A DNA stretch of 9,282 nt from Planctomycetota bacterium (GTDB lineage: Bacteria > Planctomycetota > GCA-002687715 > DRQF01), in NCBI GenBank assembly GCA_024275615.1, contig JAJRYU010000565.1, forward strand, positions 1 to 9,282, read 5' to 3'. A program made the position numbers and the translations under genes. Below are positions 1 to 7,699 of this stretch, one piece after another. The notes under the pieces are model-generated. The model made no database searches. It saw only the letters and a list, made by a program, of their open reading frames with translations, and was not told where the DNA came from. The first letter of the stretch is position 1. Each line of letters begins with the position of its first letter.

Positions 1-685
1 AACCATTGTTCAAGTAATCAACACCAATCGTTTCGGTTGTTGTCAAGAAGTTGAAGCAGTTGGTTGGATCAATCACAGGAGCTGTAATTGCAACACAAGC
101 TACATCTGTCGGTGCAGGCTCGAACATGTTGATATTGTCAACACCGTACCACCAGTCAAAGTTGCCAGTGTGCACGAAGCGAAGGCGACCCTTATTGGAT
201 CCACCCATGGCTGTTGTGGCATCAAAGGAAACGGCTGTTGGGGTACCAGCAAAGACGTAGTTGTCGCTCAATGTTGCGATGATGTTCCAAGCGGCTCCAT
301 CGTAACCTTCGACAGTACCAGACGCGCCAAGTTGGCGGAAGATGTAGTCAAAGTCCAGAAGAACTTGAGCTGCAGTCGAGAAGTCGAATTGGTTGGAAAC
401 CATGGCGGAGCTGTACGCAGTGACACCAGCAAAGTCAGAGTCACTCATTGCGAAGGGAATCGCAAAAGGAGCAGCGTTCGGACGGTTGCCCGGATTGTCG
501 AAGCGCCAAGCGCCCGCGCCGTTGTTGTCGTTACCAGAGAGAAGGAAGATACTCCAGTTGGGACTTGCCGTACCGAAAGCGGTCGAAAAGTCCTCATTCA
601 GGAATGTTTGCTGAGCCGTGGCGGTGTTGGCGATAAACGCAAACACGGCAACCAAAGCGGCAGTCGCCAAGAAAGACCTCTTCAT
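1..685 (-). CDS. Secreted protein with jelly-roll/lectin-like beta domain (C-terminus beyond window)
   Basis: The open frame reads leftward from ATG at 685 and is still open at base 2, giving 228 residues. Residues 1-24 form a clear signal peptide: Lys-Arg start, a long Ala/Val/Phe core, then TATA before Gln25, a good signal peptidase I site. The mature part has an N-terminal 'FLNEDFS' strand, several short Gly/Asn/Asp-rich strands and the ending 'WWYGVDNINMFE' near residue 190. This pattern is typical of MAM/concanavalin-like jelly-roll ('choice-of-anchor') domains of exported or cell-surface proteins. After it comes a stretch with two Cys residues and the opening strand of what may be a second beta domain. 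The start is supported by AGGAGA at 698-693, seven bases before the ATG. The protein is exported; its ligand and exact family cannot be told. Any C-terminal sorting signal is outside the window. The plus-strand frames across this region are antisense shadows. Confidence 0.8.
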   Translation of the reverse strand, partial: MKRSFLATAALVAVFAFIANTATAQQTFLNEDFSTAFGTASPNWSIFLLSGNDNNGAGAWRFDNPGNRPNAAPFAIPFAMSDSDFAGVTAYSSAMVSNQFDFSTAAQVLLDFDYIFRQLGASGTVEGYDGAAWNIIATLSDNYVFAGTPTAVSFDATTAMGGSNKGRLRFVHTGNFDWWYGVDNINMFEPAPTDVACVAITAPVIDPTNCFNFLTTTETIGVDYLNNG

Positions 686-692
686 GAGGTTA

Positions 693-698
693 TCTCCT
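693..698 (-). promoter_or_regulatory. Shine-Dalgarno site of the secreted-protein gene
   Basis: AGGAGA on the minus strand lies seven bases before the ATG at 685 and fixes this start. The rest of the 686-930 gap is AT-rich near 770-835. I could not find a convincing -35/-10 pair in it. Confidence 0.7.
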
Positions 699-859
699 AT
701 GTCGAATTATTGTTGAAGTGGCAAAACTGGTAGTCCTTGTCGCCAAGTCCTACCCATCATGAGCGTCAGCGATCCTATATTTTTTGCGCGCCCTGTCTCA
801 CTATTTTCCATTTCTTTTTCGTTTCATTGCAATAAATCCGAATGGTGTTCGTAGTGCAT

Positions 860-889
860 CTCTTGTCGTGATTCTTGAACACGAAAGAG
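860..889 (-). terminator. Inverted repeat downstream of the glycosyltransferase operon, possible terminator
   Basis: Arms 860-870 and 880-889 (CTCTTGTCGTG and CACGAAAGAG on the plus strand) form a 10-bp stem with one bulged base and a nine-base loop. It lies 42-71 bases past the stop codon of the membrane glycosyltransferase gene, where a transcript end would be expected. Neither side has a T-run, so it is not a classic intrinsic terminator. It could be a 3'-end stabilising hairpin or a dyad-symmetric protein-binding site. Confidence 0.4.
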
Positions 890-930
890 CGCTGCCGTTG
901 CTTCACAAACCCGACAAACTGCCCTTAACG

Positions 931-2319
931 CTATGTTTGAGGGTGCTTTGCTAATCTCGCTCTTGTCGCGAAGAGAACACTCGTGACAAGAAACGTCGGC
1001 GAAATCTGGAGAACTAGACGGTTCATAGATGTCGTCAAATGCCAATTCAGTTCTTGTGGGGTAATCGCATAAACCAAAAGCCAACCGCAACATGCCAGCA
1101 ACATGAAACGCATGAGGAAGCACAGGGTTGGATCCTGTCGCCAACCGCCACGAAAGGCCCCGACCAAGAACAACAAGACGGTTGCTAAGAGTGATCCGGC
1201 CCAACGCTGTCGTGATAGGGCGATCAAGGGATTGAATTCGCCAGCGTAGGCTAGAAGGACTGTTCGCCAGCGATGCCAGGAAGAAAGATACTCAACCAAT
1301 GATTCACGTCCTCGTAGGATCAGGTCATTGGCAATAGACCAATTCTGTTTGAATGCTAGGTGGGCCATGAGGAAGAACGAGGCGCCGACCAGCATGGCGA
1401 TTATTGTCCGTCTCTGGATTCTCATTGGCTTTCGTCGCCAATGGTGCCATACGAACAAAGCCAGTAATAGCAAGAGCAGTGGGATGCCTTCATTCTTGAT
1501 CCAAGGCAATGACCCCAAGAACAGACCCGTTGTCAAAGGAGAGAATTGAGACGGACGTTTACAGTCGGTCAGAGATGAGAGAGCGAAGGTCGCACCCAGA
1601 ACTGCGTAGGCCAAATGTCCATCAACGTATTGTCGTTGACTCCAGATCAACAACGCGGGTGTCATTTGCAAGGCGGTCGCGCCGAGAGCCGCGACCAAGG
1701 CCGAGCGAGACGCGCGGAGGATTTCAAAAGACAAGGTTCCCATTGGCAAGATAAACCCAACGTGGGTCCATTGAACGATCGTCCAACTTTCTTCTCCGGC
1801 GAAATACCATTGACCAGCAATCGCGGCGGGGAAGAAGAGTGGGTAGTCCATATGGTGGGACGGATCCAAAGAAGGCATGAGCGCGCTGTAGTCACCCTGT
1901 GCACGGTGCAAGAAACGCGCGGCGTAATTCCAGATGGCCATTGCGTCAGCACCTCCTCGACCATGTCTTTGGTCGAGATAGAGTGACACAGCAGTCAGGA
2001 AGACGCCGGCGATCATTGGCAAGAGCAGCCACTTGGAATCACCAAGGGGACAGTGCAAGCCTATCCGAGGGCGTTGACGTCGGGCAACGATGGCGAGAAT
2101 CGTGCTTATTCCCACCAGGACAAAAAGGGTGAGCGAAGCCTTGCCAAGATAGACGGCGAAGAACCAAGAGACCGACAAGAGGCCCGGGCCTGTAAGGGGG
2201 GCTAATGTCACACCCTTGATGGCCATTTCAAGCCACGAATCTTCTGGGTGCCGCCGAATCATGATCGCCAGCACAATCCCCCAAACCCAAGTCATCAAGC
2301 TGATTAGTATCGGGGTCAT
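931..2319 (-). CDS. Multi-span GT-C glycosyltransferase, family 39-like
   Basis: This is a 462-residue protein with about 10-13 hydrophobic spans, for example near residues 4-20, 63-80, 97-114, 182-199, 279-291, 305-321, 375-390, 400-418 and 435-452. The large loop after the third span carries 'GGADAMAIWN' (123-131), followed by an Ala-Arg pair, and then 'HMDYPLFFP' (156-164). This Asp plus HxDYP-type arrangement is seen in lipid-phosphate-sugar-dependent GT-C enzymes (PMT/ArnT-like, GT39). 'WIKNEG' (273-278) and 'ITPQELNWHLTTSMNRLVLQ' (419-438) also recur in such bacterial membrane proteins. By family, it would transfer a sugar from a polyprenyl-phosphate carrier on the outer face of the inner membrane; donor and acceptor are unknown. 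The ATG at 2319 overlaps the upstream stop as ATGA, with GAGG at 2330-2327 seven bases ahead, so the two genes are probably translationally coupled. The long plus-strand frames here are shadows. Confidence 0.75.
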   Translation of the reverse strand: MTPILISLMTWVWGIVLAIMIRRHPEDSWLEMAIKGVTLAPLTGPGLLSVSWFFAVYLGKASLTLFVLVGISTILAIVARRQRPRIGLHCPLGDSKWLLLPMIAGVFLTAVSLYLDQRHGRGGADAMAIWNYAARFLHRAQGDYSALMPSLDPSHHMDYPLFFPAAIAGQWYFAGEESWTIVQWTHVGFILPMGTLSFEILRASRSALVAALGATALQMTPALLIWSQRQYVDGHLAYAVLGATFALSSLTDCKRPSQFSPLTTGLFLGSLPWIKNEGIPLLLLLLALFVWHHWRRKPMRIQRRTIIAMLVGASFFLMAHLAFKQNWSIANDLILRGRESLVEYLSSWHRWRTVLLAYAGEFNPLIALSRQRWAGSLLATVLLFLVGAFRGGWRQDPTLCFLMRFMLLACCGWLLVYAITPQELNWHLTTSMNRLVLQISPTFLVTSVLFATRARLAKHPQT

Positions 2320-2795
2320 CGATTGTCCTCGGTCACCTTTGGCCGGGATCGAAACAAGGCGAGGTTGGGGCCGAAGCGTTGGAATGACATCGTTCTCTTG
2401 CTGTCGATGGACCAGGCTTCCAATTGGGCACGTGCCTTGTCGATTGACTTAGGATTGGCGGCGTCATAAATGCACCAAGCTCCTCGGTCCATTTCAGCAA
2501 AAAACGAATCCCAGTCAGTCTTGACAATCAGGCGCGCAGGAATAATGGCGAATTGGCAGGAGTGAATGCGACCATTTGCTGTCGGGCGACCTTCTTCATC
2601 GGTAAGAAAAACCGCCGATTCGACAGAACCCAGAGCTTTCGCCAATTGGTCGAATGCCGGGTTGTCCCAGTGGGAGGCAGGGCGCTCGGCCTCATGGGAG
2701 GCTGTGAGAAGAACCTGCCACAAGCCCACAGTGATCGAGAATCCGAGGATGAAAACAGCCACCCACTCATGCTTTAACGTACCTGCGTCTGTCAC
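2316..2795 (-). CDS. Small single-span membrane protein, partner of the GT-C glycosyltransferase
   Basis: This is a 159-residue protein with one membrane segment at residues 11-30 and a soluble domain of about 125 residues, probably outside the cytoplasm. I do not recognise a named domain. The soluble part contains 'CQFAIIPARLIV' (80-91), an amphipathic helix-rich middle and a C-terminal strand pattern 'RFGPNLALFRS' (140-150). The start is GTG at 2795, preceded by AGAGG with a five-base spacer; no ATG start is available in frame nearby. Its stop overlaps the start of the glycosyltransferase gene (ATGA), which makes a shared job likely. I infer a regulatory or accessory subunit that supplies the soluble domain many GT-C enzymes carry fused at their C-terminus. 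It could instead be an unrelated protein. Confidence 0.65.
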   Translation of the reverse strand: MTDAGTLKHEWVAVFILGFSITVGLWQVLLTASHEAERPASHWDNPAFDQLAKALGSVESAVFLTDEEGRPTANGRIHSCQFAIIPARLIVKTDWDSFFAEMDRGAWCIYDAANPKSIDKARAQLEAWSIDSKRTMSFQRFGPNLALFRSRPKVTEDNR

Positions 2796-2827
2796 GGTGC
2801 CCTCTGGAACACAAGGGAAGAACTTAA

Positions 2828-2873
2828 GGAATCACTCGCGAAGGAGATCCCTCGGATGTTTCGTCAGTGATCC
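2828..2873. promoter_or_regulatory. Imperfect three-tier dyad in the divergent intergenic region
   Basis: The 187 bases between the leftward membrane operon and the rightward radical SAM gene contain a nested inverted repeat. The outer arms are 2828-2836 and 2866-2873 (GGAATCACT / AGTGATCC, one bulge). The middle arms are 2839-2842 and 2860-2863 (CGAA / TTCG). The inner arms are 2847-2850 and 2854-2857 (ATCC / GGAT) with a three-base loop. It may be an operator or an RNA leader structure. I found no convincing promoter boxes in this gap. Confidence 0.3.
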
Positions 2874-2982
2874 TACCCGACCATGCCATCAAAGGAAGCC
2901 TCTGTGCAATCGTCTGCCAACAAGATGGAAAGGTCCTACCCCGCTCTTCTTCGCGAGGTAGCTTTGGTTAACATACACCACT

Positions 2983-4959
2983 ATGGCCAAATCGTCCGCA
3001 CTAGATCGATCTCCTGCTCATCTACCCATGTCTCGTTCCGAAATGGACGAGCGTGGCTGGGAGGAACTCGACATCGTTTTTGTCACTGGCGATGCCTACG
3101 TCGATCATCCGTCATTCGCTATGGCCATCTTAGGACGCAATCTCGAAGCGGCAGGATTCCGCGTCGGTATCCTAAGCCAGCCAGAGTGGCACGATGCCGA
3201 GGCCTTTCGGACTCTGGGGCGACCGCGGCTTTTTTTCGCGGTCTCTGCTGGCAATATGGACTCAATGATCAATCATTACACGGCAAACAAGAAGCCGAGG
3301 TCGGACGACGCCTATTCTCCCGATGGGAAAGCGGGCCGCCGCCCAGACCGGGCCACTGCTGTCTACGCTCAACGTTGTCGCGAGGCTTTTCCCGGATCAG
3401 TCGTGATCGCCGGGGGTGTCGAGGCGTCTTTGCGAAGGATCGCCCATTACGACTACTGGAGCGATACTGTGAAACCCTCGGTCCTGATTTCCAGCAAGGC
3501 CGATGTCGTTATCTATGGCATGGCCGAGGCGCAGATCGTTGAAGTGGCGCAGCGTCTGCAAAAAGGTGGAACCGTTCGTGATCTTCGTGACATGCGTGGA
3601 GTTACCTACCTCATGGGCAAAAATGAGGAGCTCGTGCCCATGCCGAAGAGCATGTATGAAGCTGGGACACCAAGCGACGACACCAAGGAACTCCCGTCTT
3701 TCGAAGAAGTGAAAGCTTGCAAGCGTGCTTTCGCCCGCGCGACGTTTATTCTCCATCACGAGAGCAATCCGTTTAATGGAAGGCGGCTCTTGCAAAGGCA
3801 CGGAGAGAGAATTCTTGTCCAAAACCCGCCATCGTTGCCCCTTTCCACAAAAGGCATGGATGACGTCTATGATCTTCCGTACGCACGCAGCCCGCATCCG
3901 ACCTATGGCGCAGCAAGAATCCCCGCTTGGGAGATGATTAGAAACAGCATCACCATTATGCGCGGATGCTTCGGTGGCTGTTCTTTTTGTTCGATCACTG
4001 CTCACCAAGGCCGCATCGTGCAATCGCGCTCGTCAGAGTCAATCGAAAAGGAAGTCGATCGCTTAGAGGGCACGAAGGGATTTACTGGAGTTATCTCTGA
4101 TATTGGCGGCCCAACTGCGAATATGTACGATCTTCGTTGTACTCGACCAGAAGTCGAGGCCAAATGCCGGCGACAGTCATGTGTACATCCGACAATCTGT
4201 GTACTTTTGGGAACTGACCACGGGCCACTCAAGAAGTTGATGCGCTCAGTGCGGGAAAAGAAACACGTCAAGAAAGTATTTGTGGCCAGCGGTATCCGTA
4301 CTGACTTGGCGCAACGAGATCCGGAGTACGTGCGCGATCTGGCCAACCATCACGTCGGTGGTATTCTCAAAGTGGCCCCTGAGCACGCCCATCCGGACGT
4401 CTTGAAGGCCATGCGCAAACCGACTGTCGAGGACTTCGACGGATTCGTTCGGGCATTTGAGAAGGCGAGCAAGAAAGCCAACAAGAGGCAGTTCATTGTT
4501 CCTTACTTCATTGGCTCGCATCCGGGCAGTGGCGTTGAAGAGATGATCGAGTTGGCGCTGTATCTCAAGAAAAGTGGGCTTCGGCCGGACGCCGTTCAAG
4601 ACTTCATCCCCGGCCCCATGGACATGGCCACGGCCATGTATTATACCGGCTTGGACCCGCAATCAATGAAACCCATCAAGGTTGCTCGCAAGCTAAAAGA
4701 CCGAAAAATGCAGCGGGCTCTGCTTCAGTTCTTCAAACCTGAAAACTACTTCGAAGTTAGGCAGGTCCTAAAGGAAGCCAAAAGAAGCGATCTCATTGGC
4801 GACGGTTGCGAGTGTCTAATACCTCTCAATCCTCCGCGGGAAGCCATCTTGGCGCGCCGCCGTGGAGCCGATGAGATGGTTGGATCTCAAGGTCGATCAT
4901 CGGGCTATCGGCCTCACCGCAAAGGTTGGAAAAAACCAGGACCTAAGAAAGGCAACTGA
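2983..4959 (+). CDS. ygiQ: YgiQ family (UPF0313) radical SAM protein
   Basis: This 658-residue protein has the three-part YgiQ layout. The N-terminal Radical_SAM_N domain covers about 25-310 and contains 'FVTGDAYVDHPSFAMAILGR'. The radical SAM core covers about 320-530, with the [4Fe-4S] motif C329-x3-C333-x2-C336 ('RGCFGGCSFC'). The C-terminal DUF3362-like region, about 550-650, includes 'FKPENYFEV'. A second conserved Cys group (C386, C395, C400, C406) matches the extra cysteines of E. coli YgiQ as I remember it, and 'LKVAPEHAHPDVL' and 'IPYFIGSHPG' are also family hallmarks. By family it binds an iron-sulfur cluster and S-adenosylmethionine; to my knowledge the substrate is not established. 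ATG 2983 is the first in-frame start after a stop at 2959. It lacks a well-placed Shine-Dalgarno sequence; GAGGTA at 2955 is too distant. The next Met, residue 16, is a possible alternative. The basic Gly/Lys/Pro tail resembles that of other family members. Confidence 0.95.
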   Translation: MAKSSALDRSPAHLPMSRSEMDERGWEELDIVFVTGDAYVDHPSFAMAILGRNLEAAGFRVGILSQPEWHDAEAFRTLGRPRLFFAVSAGNMDSMINHYTANKKPRSDDAYSPDGKAGRRPDRATAVYAQRCREAFPGSVVIAGGVEASLRRIAHYDYWSDTVKPSVLISSKADVVIYGMAEAQIVEVAQRLQKGGTVRDLRDMRGVTYLMGKNEELVPMPKSMYEAGTPSDDTKELPSFEEVKACKRAFARATFILHHESNPFNGRRLLQRHGERILVQNPPSLPLSTKGMDDVYDLPYARSPHPTYGAARIPAWEMIRNSITIMRGCFGGCSFCSITAHQGRIVQSRSSESIEKEVDRLEGTKGFTGVISDIGGPTANMYDLRCTRPEVEAKCRRQSCVHPTICVLLGTDHGPLKKLMRSVREKKHVKKVFVASGIRTDLAQRDPEYVRDLANHHVGGILKVAPEHAHPDVLKAMRKPTVEDFDGFVRAFEKASKKANKRQFIVPYFIGSHPGSGVEEMIELALYLKKSGLRPDAVQDFIPGPMDMATAMYYTGLDPQSMKPIKVARKLKDRKMQRALLQFFKPENYFEVRQVLKEAKRSDLIGDGCECLIPLNPPREAILARRRGADEMVGSQGRSSGYRPHRKGWKKPGPKKGN

Positions 4960-4961
4960 AC

Positions 4962-5696
4962 ATGCAGAAGAAAATCGACAAGTGGCAAAGCCCGAATCTC
5001 AGCAAAGAAATGCCGATCGTCCGTTACGGCGACACAGGCGCACCACTTTTGTTCTTTCCAACTGCGGCGGCTGACTATCTCGAGTATGAACGATTCAAAC
5101 TTATTGATGCCATTGAGCCTTATATCAACGGCGGTTTAGTAAGCGTTTTTTCCATCGACAGTGTCAACAAAGACGCATGGTTGAATGAGGAAATTGAACC
5201 AGCGGAACGAGCGAGACTTCAAGTGGCGTACGATCGCTACGTCAGTGAGGAAGTTGTCTCCTATATCGAAGACGCCTGCGAAACCCCAGGGATCGGTATC
5301 ACCACCACCGGAGCTAGTTTCGGTGCCTTCCACGCCATGAACACGCTCCTCAAGCACCCAGAACAATTCTCTGGGACTATTGCCATGTCGGGTTGTTACG
5401 ACATTCGTTCGTGCTGCGATGGCTATCACGACGAGAATGTCTACTTCAACAATCCAATCGAGTTTGTTCCCAATCTCGTAGATGAGGAGTTGCTCGAAAA
5501 AATTCGCGCCACGCGCATTACAATCGTGACGGGGCAAGGCGATTATGAAAATCCAGACTACTCCAAGGCAATGGCGGCAACCTTAGAAGACAAGGGGATT
5601 CCCGTTGACCTCGACCTCTGGGGTCTCGATGTCAAGCACGATTGGCCATGGTGGGAGCGCATGTTGCATCACTACATCCCAACGTACTTCGCCTAG
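4962..5696 (+). CDS. Alpha/beta-hydrolase esterase (EstD-like putative esterase)
   Basis: This 244-residue protein has no signal peptide and is predicted cytoplasmic. The nucleophile elbow is G-A-S119-F-G (117-121). It is followed by 'HPEQFSGTIAMSGCYDI' (132-148), the usual strand-helix region of putative-esterase family hydrolases. The likely acid is D194 in 'GQGDYEN' and the likely base is H226 in 'VKHDWPWW', giving a plausible Ser-Asp-His triad. By fold it would cleave an ester or thioester bond; the substrate is unknown. It starts two bases after the YgiQ stop, with AGAAAGG at 4946-4952 inside the YgiQ tail as Shine-Dalgarno, nine bases before the ATG. The two genes are almost certainly co-transcribed. 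The length is normal for the family and I see no disruption. Confidence 0.85.
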   Translation: MQKKIDKWQSPNLSKEMPIVRYGDTGAPLLFFPTAAADYLEYERFKLIDAIEPYINGGLVSVFSIDSVNKDAWLNEEIEPAERARLQVAYDRYVSEEVVSYIEDACETPGIGITTTGASFGAFHAMNTLLKHPEQFSGTIAMSGCYDIRSCCDGYHDENVYFNNPIEFVPNLVDEELLEKIRATRITIVTGQGDYENPDYSKAMAATLEDKGIPVDLDLWGLDVKHDWPWWERMLHHYIPTYFA

Positions 5697-5712
5697 TCCG
5701 CCTTGTTCGCGA

Positions 5713-5737
5713 GATTGTGGGCAATGTGCTCACGATT
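5713..5737 (+). terminator. Weak hairpin after the esterase gene
   Basis: GATTGTGGGC (5713-5722) can pair with GCTCACGATT (5728-5737) over ten bases with a five-base loop, counting three G-U pairs. Those wobble pairs exist only in the plus-strand RNA. It sits 16 bases after the esterase stop. No U-run follows, so an intrinsic terminator is uncertain. Confidence 0.3.
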
Positions 5738-5801
5738 CATGTTCCTGCGCTGCCCGATACGGATGGTCTTCTCTTCGATTCACCGAGAGTCCGTTTGAAT
5801 A

Positions 5802-5831
5802 TTCAAAGACAACGAAATGCGGCCATCTTCG
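5802..5831 (-). terminator. Candidate terminator of the MutS/MoxR/616-aa operon
   Basis: On the minus strand, 18 bases after the stop at 5849, CGAAGATG pairs with CATTTCG around a four-base loop (seven pairs, one bulged G; 5831-5813). It is followed by the moderately T-rich TTGTCTTTG. The position suits the end of this leftward operon, which converges with the esterase gene. The T-tract is interrupted, so the call is tentative. Confidence 0.35.
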
Positions 5832-5848
5832 CAGGTATTTCTTGCTCG

Positions 5849-7699
5849 CTAATCCAAGTTGCGAATGAACTTGGCAGCATAGCTGCGAACTTCCTGAGCA
5901 TCGAGAACGTGGAAGTTGCCCAGCCGAGCAACGGTACTTTGGCAAAACCGACCCAGTGGCAAATGGAGAGGCACCTTGCCGAATCGGCGCGCCATTCGGC
6001 GCCAGGATGCTTTCAAAGGCCCTGGGGAAACGATGCAAACATGCCGCTCTTCTGAATGGAGGAAAGCTCCGGCCAACAATCGTTCTTCGAGTGTTGTCCA
6101 TTCAGCCAACATTGGGTCACTCCAGATGTCTGGAATCGGTCGCGGTGGAAAAAGAAAGAACGCTCCACCGTAGCGAGCCTGTGCAACACCAGGCCCCAGC
6201 ATATTGTCGTGATAATCAGTGGCAAAGAACACCAGCGTCGATTCTTCTTGATGCTCAGCGAACCAAGTTGTGCGCCATTGATATTTGTCAGGATCCGCAG
6301 GAACATCGAACAAGAACACAACGATCTCGACAGTCCCTCTTGCCGGTGGATATTCGCGGACATAGAGTTTTCCTGTGTGCCAGTTCCTCAAGGTCTCGCG
6401 CATGTCCAAACCGTCTTTCATCGACGAAGTGAACTCCTCTACACGGGCTAAGTCCTGATTGAGCATCTCCTTGGCTTGTTGCCGAACATGGCTATTGAAA
6501 CTTTCAATGCGAGAGTCTTCTGGGGGCCAAGAACATTGCTTGTGAGGATCCCAGACTTGTTCCCATCGCTCCCGTTGCTCTGGTTCCGGTTCTTTCTTCA
6601 GTTCTATTGAACGCCAAGAATAGTCTTGACCTGGGAGACGGTTGACCATCTCGAATTGGCCGTGATGGGGAATGTCAGCCATCCCGGGAGCCATCCGCAA
6701 AGCGACCGCGTCAAGCACAGGTTGCCGTTCATAGCTCGTAGCAGTTTCGAGCAGACAAATGGCAAAGTCGTCACCAAAAACCTGTTTGGCGCCTTCGATG
6801 AGAGTAACCAAATCTGGCTTGAGACGCCGCCTGATGAGGGTCAAGTTGCGAACATATTGGAGGTATGTCGCGAACAGCTTTGTTGACAGTCTGTTTTTTG
6901 ATTTTGGTCGCTTGGCAACCATGCGGTCCCGTGCTTCCAAGAGAAGTTCTTTGATGCCATCAATAGACAGAGACGACTCAGAATCAAATCCTGATCGCAT
7001 TTTTTCATAGAGTTCCGTGATGAATGGCAATTCGGAAAGCAGGAACGTCAAGGTCTCACGGTCGACGACATGAGATTCAATGGGGGCGAAATAGTTGACC
7101 GATTCGGGGTAGGTCTTCCTTTCGCGGTAGGCATCGATGAGCCAAGGCCAATCCAAGACCGAGCAGACACAGAGAATGTGTTTCTTTTCGAGCTCCAGCT
7201 TGTGAAGTTCAAATGCCATGTGCCGGATGCGACGGTCCTGCTGCGAATCGGCTGCGGGAGTGGGATTCGCTGCCATGACAGCGATGGCGAATTGTTCCGG
7301 ACTTAGTGACTTAAGAGCATAAGGGTCAGGAAAAATAGCCCCTTCTGGTTGAAAGTCTTGGCATTCGATATCGACGAACGCGCAAGGGATTCGCTCTTGC
7401 AATGCGCTCCTCAGGCCACGTATCACTCCTTGGCAGGGATCAATGGGGATGTAGCTAAAGCGTTGGCTATCGTCACCACAACTTTGGACAACAGCGGAGA
7501 TCGTTGGCAAGTTGGATACCGCGGAGAGGACCTGAGAGGCGAAAGAACTGGGCAAGGGGACTGCAAAACAATCATGCCTTTTCGCCAAAAGTTCATCACG
7601 AACGGCCAAAGCGAAATCGGCGCTCCCGTGGACGATAGGCATAACCCTGAGTCGGGGACTCAGTTGAAAAACAGCATGATCTTTGGTGCCCTTGTTCAA
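5849..7699 (-). CDS. 616-aa MoxR-associated protein, possibly a divergent TraB/DUF5682-like protein
   Basis: I do not recognise a named family with certainty. The N-terminal ~200 residues follow the TraB/DUF5682 plan: strand plus 'IVHGS' (22-26), a helix with Arg, 'DCFAVPLP' (43-50), 'YIPIDP' (83-88), 'IPCAFVDIE' (104-112), then 'RRIRHMAFEL' (156-165) before the strand 'HILCVCSVLDW' (174-184). In TraB-type enzymes that last strand leads to a second Gly-x-x-His; here it reads C-S-V-L-D, so the site looks altered. The middle (about 200-450) is helical and rich in charge. The last 160 residues alternate strands and helices, with 'GPGVAQARYGGAFFLFPPR' (502-520) and 'HVLDAQEVRSYAAKFI' (597-612), and I cannot assign them. 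No signal peptide or membrane span is seen. The start is TTG at 7699, overlapping the ATPase stop as TTGA. It is chosen because AGGAGG lies ten bases upstream and because the next Met (residue 20) would cut into the first strand. It probably works with the upstream ATPase. Confidence 0.7.
   Translation of the reverse strand: MNKGTKDHAVFQLSPRLRVMPIVHGSADFALAVRDELLAKRHDCFAVPLPSSFASQVLSAVSNLPTISAVVQSCGDDSQRFSYIPIDPCQGVIRGLRSALQERIPCAFVDIECQDFQPEGAIFPDPYALKSLSPEQFAIAVMAANPTPAADSQQDRRIRHMAFELHKLELEKKHILCVCSVLDWPWLIDAYRERKTYPESVNYFAPIESHVVDRETLTFLLSELPFITELYEKMRSGFDSESSLSIDGIKELLLEARDRMVAKRPKSKNRLSTKLFATYLQYVRNLTLIRRRLKPDLVTLIEGAKQVFGDDFAICLLETATSYERQPVLDAVALRMAPGMADIPHHGQFEMVNRLPGQDYSWRSIELKKEPEPEQRERWEQVWDPHKQCSWPPEDSRIESFNSHVRQQAKEMLNQDLARVEEFTSSMKDGLDMRETLRNWHTGKLYVREYPPARGTVEIVVFLFDVPADPDKYQWRTTWFAEHQEESTLVFFATDYHDNMLGPGVAQARYGGAFFLFPPRPIPDIWSDPMLAEWTTLEERLLAGAFLHSEERHVCIVSPGPLKASWRRMARRFGKVPLHLPLGRFCQSTVARLGNFHVLDAQEVRSYAAKFIRNLD

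Noticed and set aside
170..733. 187-aa plus-strand open frame
   Set aside because: Antisense to the secreted protein, which has a signal peptide, a good ribosome site and domain-like sequence; the plus frame gives a low-complexity, unstructured-looking product.
824..1204. 126-aa minus-strand open frame overlapping the 3' end of the glycosyltransferase gene
   Set aside because: Another frame of the same strand, mostly inside the 462-aa gene; it has no recognisable motif or ribosome site.
2883..3542. 219-aa plus-strand open frame
   Set aside because: Most of it lies out of frame within the YgiQ gene, whose protein is clearly conserved; the product is Arg/Ser/Gly-rich as expected of a shadow.
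5849..7699. Von Willebrand A domain in the 616-aa protein at 'VVFLFDVPADPD' (460-471)
   Set aside because: The strand resembles the start of a VWA domain, but the DxSxS metal site is absent and the following sequence does not fit.
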